The notes below the pieces were generated by a model. The model made no database searches. It was given only the letters and a program-made list of their open reading frames with translations, and was not told the origin of the DNA. 64,000 nt of DNA, taken from positions 744,001 through 808,000 of the forward strand of contig JARGXX010000016.1 in NCBI GenBank assembly GCA_030374765.1. Reading direction: 5' to 3'. Numbering within the stretch: the stretch's first letter is position 1; every line of letters starts with the position of its first letter. This DNA is from Agarophyton chilense. Taxonomy: Eukaryota; Rhodophyta; Florideophyceae; Gracilariales; Gracilariaceae. Both the position numbers and the translations under genes were made by a program. Positions 42,854 to 54,413 of this stretch are shown piece by piece.

Positions 42854-43511
42854 TGTTCGTGCAAGTGCCTATGCTGTCACTGAGAACCAAATGTGCAGGA
42901 GAGCATGGGCTGTTTTGGAGGGTGCCTCTGGAAAAGCGCATATGCGTATCAGCCGGACCTCAACGTGAACTCGGGCTGTGATTGGCTACTGCAAATGTGC
43001 ACATGCAATGTGGTGTGTACAAGTGGTATGGCACTATTGGGTTTGTCTGTATGACACGTGTGTACGTGGTCTACTTGTACTACTGTGCACGCTGTTGAAC
43101 ATGTCCAGCTGGTGTACTATGAATACATCTCACAAGGTGTAACGAATGTACTTGGAGAAGAGACGGGACATATGTATTACAGGAGACTTGGTGTACTGTG
43201 CTAGAACGTGAATGTGTATGGAGGCGTATTGCAAGTAATGTGTGCTGGCATATTGAATTTATGAACACGTCAGTGTAATTATGGGCTGTGCACTGTTGTA
43301 TTACCTTGTTGTGCGCTGCAACGAACATTGACTAGGGTTAATGTCATGCTTGAATATGATTGGTAGTATTGAGTGCCCCTGCTTTGTAGTCCAGGGTTTA
43401 CTTTGGGTTGGAGTCTAGACAGCTGACGTTTTGAAGTAGTATATAAGTGAAAGTTTGAGCGCCTTCAAGTAAATCCAAGCCAGAGCTGGCGAACTTCCTT
43501 TTCATTCCCTC
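42854..43511 (+). repeat. LTR, family C, forward orientation
   Basis: This is the plus-strand counterpart of 37335-37992. It starts TGTTCGTGCAAGTGCC and carries GTATATAAGTG (about 43438-43448) as a promoter-like TATA box. It precedes the gag of Gypsy I and is the natural candidate for its 5' LTR. However, the LTR at the 3' side of Gypsy I is of family B, so the pairing is unresolved. Confidence 0.7.
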
Positions 43512-44030
43512 ATACTTTCCTTCAGCATTTCCCAATCCAACAAAGAGGACTCACATATTGAGGTTGATCTCAGTTGCTCTCTTTGAGGAAGTTTCTTGGC
43601 CCCACAAGCTGATCGGGTTTGGATACTCACATGTGTAACGGATTCTGACATCATGTCATCCAAAGACCGTCCGAGGACGCGGAGTTAAACCGGTGCACCG
43701 GAACCCTCGCAACCATCTCGTATCCCGGTCCGTTCACGGTCTCATACCGGTGGATCGACTGGCGTGCCAGGTGGAAGGACCTCGAGACGTCCTGTCTCTG
43801 ATTCGAAACCCCCAGCAAGTGGAGCAGGACCGGCGTCTGCCGCCGCCCAGATGCTCTCCCCTTCCAGGGATGTCACTCTCCATCCCAGCTTTGCAGCTGT
43901 GGAAGAGCAACTCCGCTCTTTGCGGGAAGCTTAAGTCATCCTTGCAGAGGAGTTCGATTCCCTTCGCAAGAAGGTAAATGACACTGCTACGCAGGATTTT
44001 TCTGAGGACCTCTGTGTCCTCCGTGCGGAT

Positions 44031-45790
44031 GTGAACTCGATTCTAGAGTGCCTTGGTGGACCCTCCGCCTTTGTCAAGGACGTCGCGGACAAGTTCTCGT
44101 TCGTCCGAAGCCGTCTGGAGACGTTGGAACAAACCCTGATGTCGGGGGATGATCCGGCTGAGCCGGTTGCAGTATCCCACAAGGGAAGTAAGGAAGAGAA
44201 CCGCCGGGCTCGAAGGAAGCGAAGAAACACGGATCCCGAACCGCCAGACACCTCATCCTCGGAGTCCGACTCTTCCTATTCATCGGTGGAAGTAGCTCGC
44301 CGTGAGCGTTCCTCACGCTTTAAGCGGTCAACAGCCGCCCATGGTGTGATCCGCGCCTGCACGAAGGGAAGGAAGCAAACAGGTTTGAAGGAGCTGAAAC
44401 CGACCAATTCGCTCTTTAAGAAGCTCTTATCATACCAGTACTACCGTTTGGAGGACTCCTCTTTGGATCGTACATCCCGTGGTACGGGAAGAGTGAAGGG
44501 CTGCATTAAGCGAATGCAGCTCTCACTTCGCAACCAGTTGTTTACTGGAGAAGACCCAATATTGGTGTTGGATTTCTTGGCACGCTTTGTCGCAGAAGCT
44601 GACATCTTTGGAATGAACGAGGGACAGGCCTACATTGCCTTACCGTACTTCTTACGTGGGCCTGCAGAAGACCAGTATCACTCTGTCAGAGGTTCATCAC
44701 GCGCGTCCGAAAGAGTGGTAACATGCTGGCCCGAAGCAGTTCAGTACCTCTTAAGGTCGTATGCTACTGACTCCGCCATCCTGCAGGCTATACTAGCCCT
44801 GCGGGACACTCGCCAACGTCCAGACGAGTCGGAAACCGATTATTAGTCGCGCCTTAACAAGGCCTTTCACCGCTGTGGCAATGTTTACCCCGTTGAAGAG
44901 CGTTTTACCATGTTTGTCGATGGTTTGGACCCGGCGATCCGGACTCTTGTTGCTCGACGTCGAGAAGATAGACCTAAAGCCGCGTATTTGGAACTACTGC
45001 AGTTCGCTCGCGCAGAAGGTGAAGCCCTGCGCGCACGCAATCCTGGATCCAGGGTTAGGTCCGCAAAACCGTTCATGTTACAACCGGGTACCCCGTCAGC
45101 TTCGATGATCGACAAACAGGCCTCTCGAAGGGATTATGATAACGTGCAGCTAGCCCATAGCGAAGTTCATTCCATCCCGACAACGGAGTTACCCTCAACC
45201 TTGGACGAGTCACAATACGTGATTGAGGATGGCGCGCTACTCTATGCGGATAATGGTCGCGTTCGCGCGCCATGCGTCCCACACGAGAGTGGTAATGTCC
45301 GCTTTTCGCGTTCTGGTTGGAGAGATACCCGCCCCGCTGTGAAGTTCGCCGGGCCTCGCCACCTAACACCTGCTTCTGGTTCGATTTGTCATCTCTGCTA
45401 CAAACCAGGCCATACTTCTCCACAATGTGTGTTGTCTCTCCGAGAATGGGCACATGTCGTAGTCAATTACGAGGCCCTATCCCTGGAGGACAAAGCAGCT
45501 GTCCCGATTGCATCGTATATCCGTGCTCGAAAGGATGTTCCACGTCACGTGTCGCTTCCCCGAGCTCGGGTCGTACCTTCACCGTAATCCCGTGTTACCG
45601 AAGTGGTCGGTCACCCCACCGCTTCTGCGGTACCTTCTGGACCTGATGTCCCGGCCTTGCCTGCTCAACGTCCTGAGCAGCCGCCTCCGGCGGAGAAGGC
45701 CCAGAAAAAATAAATGTGGGAGTCTCCTCTCAAGGAGGAGCGCCCTCAGAGTCGAGGTCGACGGCGCCCGAGGCGTCCAAGCCTCGCTCC
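44031..45790 (+). pseudogene. Gypsy I gag
   Basis: There is a coiled-coil-like start (FVRSRLETLEQTL) and a charged Ser/Arg region. The retrotransposon gag core follows (LVLDFLARFVAEADIFGMNEGQAYIALPYFLRGPAEDQYHSV), then FVDGLDPAIRTLVARRREDRPKAAYLELLQFA, and a CCHC zinc knuckle near 45391-45432 (CHLCYKPGHTSPQC). It packages the element RNA in its parent. It is read in more than one block and is not intact. Confidence 0.8.
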
Positions 45791-45831
45791 CCGGTCAAAA
45801 TCCTTTTAAGGAAAGAGGCCGTCAATGCTGT

Positions 45832-46503
45832 TGTTGACGTTTGGTCGACTGTGCCCCCAAGCCCTTTGGAGTGTTCGAAATAGTGGAAAACAAAAAGTGG
45901 ATTTAAGCATGGGCACTTTTGGGCACCCTCCGCGAAAAAACGCATAAGCGCCTCATCTCAATCTCAACGTGAAACGGCCATCTGCTTGGCTACTGCAAAT
46001 GCCCTCATGCAACGTGGTATGGACAAGTGGTCTGGTTCTAATGGGGCGTGTTGGGGCTTCGGCCCAAGTGGAGCGATTTGATTGGACGAGAGCGCTGAAT
46101 GAGCACGGGCTATGCAGTTGGAGAGAATGTGCGAATGTGGGCTGGATACGGGGTTTGGCCGTAACAGCCGAATCTGGGCTGCGCGGGGTGGTTGGCACTG
46201 GCGCACCACTTTGGATGATTTTTTGAGTTTTTATTTGATATGCTTCATGTTTGAAATTGTTTTGGCGCGCAACTCCTCGTCGCACAGTGGCAAGGTGTGA
46301 GACGTGGGTGACCCGCCGACGGTCAGCACTGGCGGCGGAAGTGCGTGCGAGGTAGATATAGTTTTCAATGACGGTCGCCAACGATCGAAGTAAATTGTCA
46401 AGGCTGACTACCTTCCTTTGTTTCTCTTCTTTTATTTTCTCTTCTTCTCGTCTTTTCCCCCTCTTCTTCCTTTTCCTTTACCTAACCTGCGCTCACGTTG
46501 TGA
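45832..46503 (+). repeat. Solo LTR, family A (copy A3), inside Gypsy I
   Basis: This 672-bp LTR is flanked by the 5-bp target duplication GCTGT (45827-45831 and 46504-46508). It starts TGTTGACG and ends GTTGTGA, like A1 and A2. It is a Copia-type solo LTR that landed between gag and pol of Gypsy I and is therefore younger than that element. Confidence 0.85.
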
Positions 46504-49310
46504 GCTGTGAACTCGTGAACTCGGAACACTTTAGTGTTCTGCGTCGTTCGTGGAAACGTGTCTTCCATAACCGGTTCCCGGATAGAGTTCTGGTGATGAC
46601 CAAGAGAAACTACAAGGTCTATGCTGACCTTGGGCTTTCACCCCAGTTTATGGTGCGACACCTTACCGTCTTAGACACCGGTGCCGGTCCGAACTTTGTC
46701 GTGGAAGAAGTGTTACCGCCTGCTTTGCAGTCTAGGATCCGCCGCGACCACGTCCCGGAGGTTGCTGACGCGAACAAAAAACCGTTGGATATGGTGGGGT
46801 TCATAGAACTGATAGTTCGCGTTGGCGCTCGCGTGGTGAAACTCGACTTCGTCGTATGTCGGAAATTAGCCGCCTCAGTCATCTTGGGATGCGACTTTTG
46901 CGACCGCTTCGTCGAAGCGATCTTCCCCTGCCAACGGCGTGTCGAGATGGAGGATGGATCGTCCACTCCGATCGTTCGTCGTCCGCTTAGGCGTGCCACG
47001 AAGAAGCATGTCCCGCTACCGGCAGCACAGAAACCTGGACCGGATAACCGGGAATCTAATAAGCTCCGCGTCGCAGTGTCGTTGTGCGCCCCGCCTGAGT
47101 CCCAAATGATGGTGAAGGTAATCTCCCGTCAACATGGACTCCGGGTCTTGCAACCATTGTTGTCACTGTATGACAGGCAAAGCCTCGCTATTGCAAATGG
47201 AATCGTCCATATGGAGCCAAACCAACCATTTCACGTGCTGCTCGCCATTCTAGGGACAGTACCCCAGTATCTGGTGAAGAACCAAGTGATAGGGTCCGTC
47301 ATGCCGCACCCCATCGTTATGGTGCCAACAAAGCTGACCGCAGCTGACGTTCTCGGACTCGTTCACTCTAAGGAGGGGGAAAGCCCGGAACCCGTTTCAT
47401 CGCCGGAACCCATTTCATCGCCGGTACCCGGGGCTCAACCTGTAACATCAGGGACGCAGCCCGTTTCAACGAGTGGTGACCGCCCCGATCCAGTCCAAGA
47501 ACTCGAGGACCTGGATCTCAGCCACGTCCCGGAGTCATACCGCCATCGATTGCGAGAACTTTTAAGGGACTTCAACACTATGTGGGACGGCTCCCTTGGT
47601 GAGATTGCCACTACGGAACACCAGATTGATTTGCTACCGGACACCCGACCCATCTCTCAGCACCCATACCGTGCCGGACCCGCCGCACGCGCGGAGGAAA
47701 AGGCGCAAGTGGATAAAATGCTTCGAGCAGGAGTCATTCAACCGGCTCAGTCGCCGTGGGCTTCTCCAGTAGTACTGGCTCCGAAGCAGGATGGTTCCTG
47801 GTTTTGCGTCGACTACCGTCGGTTGAATGCCGTCACCGTCAAGGACGTGTATCCAATCCCAAGAATGGACGAGTACATTGACTCACAGGGAACTGCCACC
47901 GTCTTTACAACCCCGGACGCCAATTGGGGATACTGGCAAGTTACGGTAAGGAAGCAAGACCAAGGTAAAACCGCTTTCGCGTGTCACTCCGGTCTTTACC
48001 GTTTGAAACGGATGCCTTTTGGTCTTACCAACGCCCCCGCTACTTTCCAGAGAGCCATCGACATCCTATTGGCCCGCTTCAAATGGCGTACCAGCCTGGT
48101 CTACCTGGATGACATAATCGTCTTCTCAGATAATCTGGACAAACATCCCACTCATTTGAGGGATATCATGACCACGCTTCGAGATGCGGGTGCCACTCTT
48201 AAGTTGAAGAAATGGGACTTCTTCACGGACACCGTGAAGTATCTCGGCCATGTTATCCGTCCAAGACGTGTTAAAATCGAGGAGACTCGCGTTAAGTCAC
48301 TCAAAGAGGCTAAAGAACCGCGGACGCAAACCGAGCTTCGTTCCTTTCTGGGACTCGCGAACGTCTACCGACGATTCATCCCGCACTTTGCGGACAAGGC
48401 TGTACCGTTAAACACGCGTTTGCGGAAATACCAACCACCAAAACTGGACCCCTTAACCCCCGTTCAAATGGAATCTTTCAACTCTCTTAAGGATTCTGTC
48501 GTCTCCGCCCCGATCCTCTCGTTGCCCAAGCCTGGAAGGCCCTTCACCGTAGATACGGACGCCAGCGACTACCAAGTAGGTTGTGCACTGTTTCAAACTG
48601 CACCCAATGGGGAAAGACGCCCCGTAGGGTACTGGTCCCGATCGCTCAACGTCCACGAGAAGAATTACTCCGTCTCGGAGAAGGAATGCCTTGCAGTAGT
48701 GTGGGCCTTACAAACGTTGCGCCCCTATCTCATGGGTAATCATTTCACCGTTTTCACGGACCACGCATCGCTTCGATGGCTACTCTCCATCTACGAGCCT
48801 TCAGGCCGCTTGAGGCGTTGGCGTCTCCGTCTAGCGGAATTTGAATTTGACGTGCAGTACCGAAAAGGATCGTGCAACACCCAAGCTGATGCTCTCTCCC
48901 GCCTGGTCACTACTGGCGAAGCACTACCCGTCAAAGACGATGAAATACCCTGCATTGCAGTGAATGGCGAAGACGCTACCATCGAGGACGAGGAACGAGA
49001 CACGGACTCTTCAGATTCCGGTTCCGATTTGGACGACTTTCTTCTCTCGGAAGATTCCGAGAAACCCTTACCAGGGAGTTTCGTGCCTATTACTCCAGAG
49101 GAGGTGATACGGGTGCAATTCGCTGACCCGTTCTGCGCGAATGTCCGCGCTCAACTCAATGTAGGAGGTACTCTCCCCTTTCAGGTGAATGACGCCGGAT
49201 ACCTTGTACGGACCGTCGGATCGCGCCCACAAATCGTGGTACCACATAACCTCCAGTCGAAAGTATTGCGGATGTCGCAATACTCCAAACTGAGTGGCCA
49301 CGTCGGGTGA
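46504..49310 (+). pseudogene. Gypsy I protease, reverse transcriptase and RNase H
   Basis: The aspartic protease motif LDTGAGPNFV lies near 46670. A variable linker with repeated SSPEP phrases follows near 47390. The RT has FCVDYRRLNAVTVKDVYPIPRMD (47805), FGLTNAPATFQRA (48018) and the catalytic YLDDIIVFS (48102). RNase H has TVDTDASDYQVGCALF (48550) and TDHASLRWLL (48758). The frame also reads upstream into LTR A3, which is read-through of the insertion and not part of pol. It copies element RNA into cDNA. Confidence 0.9.
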
Positions 49311-51056
49311 CGGAAACTTTACCTCACCCTACGCCGTAACTTCTACTGGCCTGCCATGGCAGTGGACTGCTACGCAACGGTGCGTTTTTGTACCGATTGC
49401 GCTCGGAACCGTGTCAAACTCCGTCTTCATGCGACGAAGTCGAAGCTGTTATCAGCTCGCGCTCCACTGCAGTTTGTGGCCATCGATATACTCGGTCCCT
49501 TCCTTACCACTAAGCGGAATTACAAGTGCTTACTCGTAATAACGGATCGATTCTCCAAGCTGGTACGAACCGTACCGTTACGGAGGATCTCCACTATGAG
49601 CGTGGCTCAAACCTTCGTCCTACACTGGGTCTTCGTCTACGGTCCACCGGTCAACCTCCTCTCCGATAACGGGAGACAGTTCGCCTCTCGTTTATTCGAG
49701 GATGTGTGTCGCATCTTGGACATTAAGAACCTGTTCACGACCACTTACCACCCCCAAACTAATGGGCAGGCCGAACGCTTCAACCGAACATTACTTGCGA
49801 CACTCCGTTCATACGTTGCAGACCACCCCAAAGATTGGGACTTGTTCACTGATGCGCTCACCTTTGCGTACAATACGCAGGTGCAAAAAACAACTGGATT
49901 AACGCCCTTCGAGTTGGTACCGTCCCGTACCCCACCGCCCGTGGCGCTGGAACCACAGCCCACGCTGGATACCTTTCCGTCACCGACTGCTTACCGAGAA
50001 GCGTGGAAAACCTGGCTCAAGAAGCTCTTTCCCGCCGCACGGCGTTCAATAGTCCGAGCCCAGGCCGCTTACAAGCGTGACTTTGATACCAAAGCCTTTC
50101 GCTCGCCGCCACTTCTCGCCCCCGACGGTTATGTATTCATCCGCAAGGAGTACTGGAACCCAGAGAAGGAGAAACGCCACAAGCTGTCACCCGTTGCCGA
50201 CGGCCCCTTTCGGGTTATTTTGGTGGCTTCCGACACTGTCGTTGTTGACCTCGCTGGTAATCACGAACGCATCTCCCGCGATCGCGTGGTATCGGCTCCT
50301 CCGCCGTTAACATCCCAACCTACGGGTGTGAATGCTCCCGTTGAAACGGATTCCTCGACCCGCTTACCCCAGGTGCACCCGCGTCCCTACGCGTTACCAC
50401 ACCCATCTCGGGGTTTGTCTGACCCTCCGCTACCCGCGGCGCCCAACCCGCAAGGAGTCGCATCGCGCATCCGTCGCTCCTCCCCAGTCCACCCGACGGA
50501 CACCAACTCCGGTGCATCGTCTAAGGAGGGGGAGGCGCCCGACAGCCGTCGTAATCCGGTCGATACCTTCGCTGGAAACGCCGCACAGTCGCGTGTCATT
50601 CTTCGCCCATCAGGGGTGCCTGATACCGACGTCCTGCACGACTCGACGCAGCCGCTATCCAAACCTCAGAACGCAGCTGCGGGTAACGCCACCAACACTC
50701 GCCGAGGTGTCACCACACGTGCAACACGGAATGAAAATGCGCTCGACGCACCGCAGCCTGATACAGTACGAGTGGAGGACGCACCGCCAAGTACCCCGCA
50801 CAAGGAGGCGGATACATCCACGGCGCCGACGCCGGACAGCCAGCCATTGGAACCCTCACGTGACTACACGGAACCTCGCCGTGGGACAGAGAGGTGCGAC
50901 AATGCGCCACCGCCCCAGCGAATTTCACCGCCGAAGCGAGCTTCACCACGCCGATTAGCGGAACGACCACCCGGGTTACCCGCCAGTGTGGGCCCTCCAA
51001 CTGGGGTGGGAAACGCCGAAGCAAACCAGGCACTTGGGGAAGCTGAACCGCCGTAG
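49294..51056 (+). pseudogene. Gypsy I integrase and Pro-rich tail
   Basis: The zinc-binding part ends at CTDCARNRVKLR. The integrase core follows (FVAIDILGPFLTTKRNYKCLLVITDRFSKL, then VNLLSDNGRQFASRLFEDV, then TTYHPQTNGQAERFNRTLLATLRSYV). A GPY-like C-terminal domain (HKLSPVADGPFRVILVASDTVVVDLAG) and about 250 residues of Pro/Ser/Thr-rich sequence close the block. It inserts the cDNA in its parent. The domain is well preserved, and the element as a whole is broken. Confidence 0.9.
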
Positions 51057-51089
51057 TCGGGTAGACATTCCACTCAGCCGAGGACTGCC

Positions 51090-51422
51090 TTGAGCGCTAC
51101 ACGGTCCGACCGGAGCGAAGCCGCCCAGCGCGTGATCACTTCGGTACCCCCGGGCTCAGGACGGGTACCACCCGGAAATAGGGACGCTGTCATACGGGAT
51201 GGCCGGGAAGTGTACCGACAAGAGTTCGTGGTCCGGCGCATTTTGGAGCACTCCTACCACCCAAAGGGGTATATCCAATACTTGGTCCGTTGGTACGGGT
51301 ACGGCCCCGAATGGGATTCAAACGAACCAATAGAGCACCTACCCCGGTCGAAGGTGGTACAGTATCATCGTCGTACTGTCACGGCTTTGCCGGCTACCAT
51401 AGACCGAGCCCAAGTGGGATAA
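51090..51422 (+). pseudogene. Gypsy I chromodomain
   Basis: A chromodomain reads YRQEFVVRRILEHSYHPKGYIQYLVRWYGYGPEWDSNEPIEHL near 51211-51345. This places the element among the chromoviruses. In such elements the domain targets integration to chromatin with histone marks. It is followed by about 130 bases of almost pure purine on the plus strand. Confidence 0.85.
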
Positions 51423-51570
51423 AAAAACATCCGATGGGGATAAAGGAACAGAAGATCTGGATAAGGACCCTTGGAAGAAGGATAAGATGCACAGAAGACC
51501 TGGAGAAGGACACTCATAAGAAGTGGAAGAGAAGAAAGAAAACAAATACGTCATAGACGGAAGCAGTTTA

Positions 51571-53493
51571 CTATTTTCGAAGTTGCTGCACACAATACCG
51601 CACAGCGAGATATACTAACCAAGTTCCCAAGGGATCAGCCGGATTACCGTGCGCGCCAGCCGAATCGCTAGCGGAGTTACTCCCGCCGCCCAGGTGTGGC
51701 ACGAGGGCGTCTCTCATCGTAGCGATGTCGCCGCTCGCCACTTGCGCGTTCAGTCCGACACCCCGAAGGAACTGAAAGATCACGGCCGCCCCTGGGCGTA
51801 TGGGAACCTCGATAACTTCTGGTTCGTTCGGCAACGCCGCCGCCACTGGATCGACGACTGCACCTGCGTGAGTCGCTCCCTGCGCCGGCTGCGCCATAGT
51901 ATCGGCACCATCGGGGTCTTCCACGTCTTCCATGACCTCGTCGCCACGGTATTCGCCCTCCTCCTCCGGGAGATCATCACCGCCATAGGCGTAATAGAAG
52001 TCATCCGAGTTGACAAACCCCACGGAGTGCCCGTAGGGTATGTCTCGCGGAGCCATCCGCAGTGCCGACGCCCCCGCCTCGGAGATCCCTTGCTGCTCCC
52101 ATGGGTTAACGAAGATGAAATCTCCCGGCAACGGCGTGCGACGCCCCGGAGACCGATCGGCTCCACCGGCTTCTTGACCACGGCCGCTCTGCCGGACATG
52201 CGCGACAGCCCACTCGACACGCCCAATGATGTCGATGAGCTCCTGAGCTTCATCAGCGTTATGGACACCTCTAAGCGGGAGTTGAAGGTCCAGCTGCCGG
52301 ATGTAACCACGCAAACGCGGAGGAAGATACAACAGTCGATACTGGTCGTAGGCTTCCTACAAGATGTACGCTGCCGCGCGGACTGTCCATTCGGTCAGAA
52401 CCACGGACCATAAGCCTGAGTGCGGATCCTCGATGAGGTACGAGCCCAGATAGGAGACGACTGGAGGCAACTCCACGTAACATCCCCGGCACACCTCGAC
52501 GGAGGACCACCACCCAGTCAGGGGAACGTATCGCCCGAACTGATAGAAGGGACTAATCCGGTTTATCTCCATGTTCTGATAAGGGACAAGGAACCCAAAG
52601 CGGGATCTGCCCCGACGCTCCTCGCGGATGAAGTTCTGTAACCACCGATATCGGGACTCACGACGAAGGTGACGAAACTCGGCACGAATGATCGGATGGA
52701 CCCAGCAGATCGCTTCTTGACGCGCTCGCGGTTGACCGCGCCATGCGTAAGTTTCCAACGCCGCAAAGCGGTCACAATAGCCGATCTCACCCTGAGTCCG
52801 GTACATCCGTAGGTTGAAGCCGAACTCGTCGGGGATGGGGTATTGGAAGTTCGCCCGGTTGATCCGTAAGTAGCCGATGCGGACGAAGGTACAATGCGCC
52901 TCTTCCGCCGACTCGCGCCTCCGCCGCAGAATCGCGTGAACGGGAACCGCCACACGGCGTCGCCAGTCCCACGAAGTGGTGATCAAAGGCGGCAGCTCGC
53001 CCGGGAGACGCGCATTGCCATCAGCATACGCGGCCACGAGTTATTCGTCGAAGACCACTGTCGGATGGAACCACGGAGCTCTCCGGAGAATCGCCGCATG
53101 TTGACGCGGGTTTAACCCGACGAGTTCGTCGTAAGTGGGCCAGGTGTCCTCCGCAGGAGTGATGTGGCTTGAAGCTTTAACGGGACCCCAGGATCGGCTC
53201 GGCGCGGTTGACGAGGCACTCCCCCGCGGAAGGGGAGCCGAATGGAAACCGGAGAAGTAACCCCGGCGGGGATGGTTACCACCGTTCATCGGGAGTACTG
53301 GTCGCCGAGGTATCGAGATGTGGTCGCGGGAAGTTGGCGTACGATGGGGAAGAGCGCTCGAAGTTCGAGGCGTGGTTACCGCATTGGTGCGTTTGTCGTT
53401 TGGTTGTGCTGTTCTGCCTTCGACAGTCGAGTGGTCGCTGGACGCGTTACGCGGCTCGCTCTTATGCCGGTTGGACCGTTGCCTCCCCGCCAT
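51571..53493 (-). pseudogene. Reverse-strand coding block at the 3' end of Gypsy I
   Basis: Between the chromodomain and LTR B, the minus strand holds about 1.9 kb of protein-like sequence in one phase with about two interruptions. It starts at an ATG (53493) some 45 bases from the LTR. The first part is basic and Ser/Arg-rich (MAGRQRSNRHKSEPRN). The middle is a folded-looking aromatic and Arg-rich domain (FGFNLRMYRTQGEIGYCDRF; WWSSVEVCRGCYVELPP). The last part is acidic (DDLPEEEGEYRGDEVMEDVEDPDGAD). I do not recognise the family. Reverse-strand extra genes are known in some plant Gypsy elements and are not env genes by that fact alone. The fossil is broken. Confidence 0.6.
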
Positions 53494-53538
53494 GTCGACG
53501 GCGTGTTTCTCACCTAAGGAGGGGGATATGAAGGACAA

Positions 53539-54413
53539 TGCCCTTCAAGGGGGTTTCTTCCCAGGACTTAGAGATTTCGCTCGCTTGAGGACTAGCTTGG
53601 TCTATGACAAGCTAAACCGCTATTGCGTGCTGACGGCCGGTTCGGACTGGAATTGCACACTGGTGAAAGACGTGGACTGCACGGATGCCGACACTCGAGT
53701 GCGAGGCGTGCCCCACGCGGCCCAAACTCTACCTAATGGTTAGTATTATTTAGTAATTTTTAGTATTCATTTAGCTACGCTATCGCTATTTAGTGTCTAT
53801 TTATCGGGCGCGCGCCCAATGTCAGAAGCCGCGAGCCACACTACTTAGGAGGTTGAGCACTGCTCTCCAGTAAACACCCTCTTGGGAGATCCCAAGGAGG
53901 GACTTGGCTCTGAACTTTCGCCTTCGGCACGTCTTCCCCGCATACTGCGTGAGCGCCCGTTGCACGTTAGTTCATCCACCCCTCTGTCGACCAGAGTGCC
54001 ACCACCACCGTGGGTTCATATTTAATCGCCGACACTTGTCGTAGTCTCGCCCCTGTATAGGGTTTCGCCACCGTTTTTCTCTTGTTCTCCTTCTTGGCTC
54101 TCGTTAGTGGCCGCCTCACTCACCCCGCTCGTCCCTCTCATACGAGTGTTTCCTCGCTTTTTTTCCGACAATCGCCGTGGTACTGCTCCGCCTAGGATTG
54201 GTCACACCCCGGACTGTGCCGTGCTCACCTAAACACTCTAGGTATATCCCGCCGGATTGGCCTCGGACTTACATCCGACTTTATCGTGCCTATCCAGAGT
54301 GGGTATGTTTCTGTGCTCCGCTGGGACGCGTCTCCTCCGCCTGAGGCGTGTCTCTCAAGAGAAGAAGATCCCGAACATCTTCGTGGTGTCTCCGCTCCAA
54401 GCGTTGTCTTACA
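53539..54413 (+). repeat. LTR, family B (copy B2), 3' LTR of Gypsy I
   Basis: This 875-bp LTR starts TGCCCTTCAAGGGGG and ends GTTGTCTTACA, so it has standard TG...CA ends. It aligns over its full length with B1 (12084-12961). It is directly preceded by the purine tract CTAAGGAGGGGGA (53514-53526) and a short spacer, as expected for second-strand priming at a 3' LTR. Confidence 0.8.

Larger units (their letters stand above)
43512..53538 (+). mobile_element. Large chromodomain Gypsy retrotransposon (I)
   Basis: In order on the plus strand are a leader, gag, a foreign solo LTR A (45832-46503), then protease, RT, RNase H, integrase and chromodomain. A reverse-strand coding block (51571-53493) and a purine tract directly before LTR B at 53539 follow. 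This is a chromovirus (Metaviridae) plan. The pol half reads in long open stretches, so the element is fairly young, but it is broken (roughly half a dozen breaks over the whole length, plus the insertion). Upstream and downstream LTRs belong to different families (C and B). Either two elements have recombined or the true 5' LTR is lost. Confidence 0.85.

Noticed and set aside
43080-43328. Repeated GTGTAC/GTACAC phrases in LTR C as a CRISPR-like or tandem array
   Set aside because: The phrases are short, irregularly spaced and part of a conserved LTR present twice in the window; there are no repeat-spacer units.
46368-46503. An N-terminal extension of Gypsy pol reading into LTR A3
   Set aside because: The exact 5-bp target duplication shows that the LTR is a later insertion, so the shared open phase is accidental.
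51649-52413. A 254-codon plus-strand gene after the chromodomain
   Set aside because: The reverse strand in the same place reads as a far more protein-like sequence with domain-like blocks in one phase over 1.9 kb.
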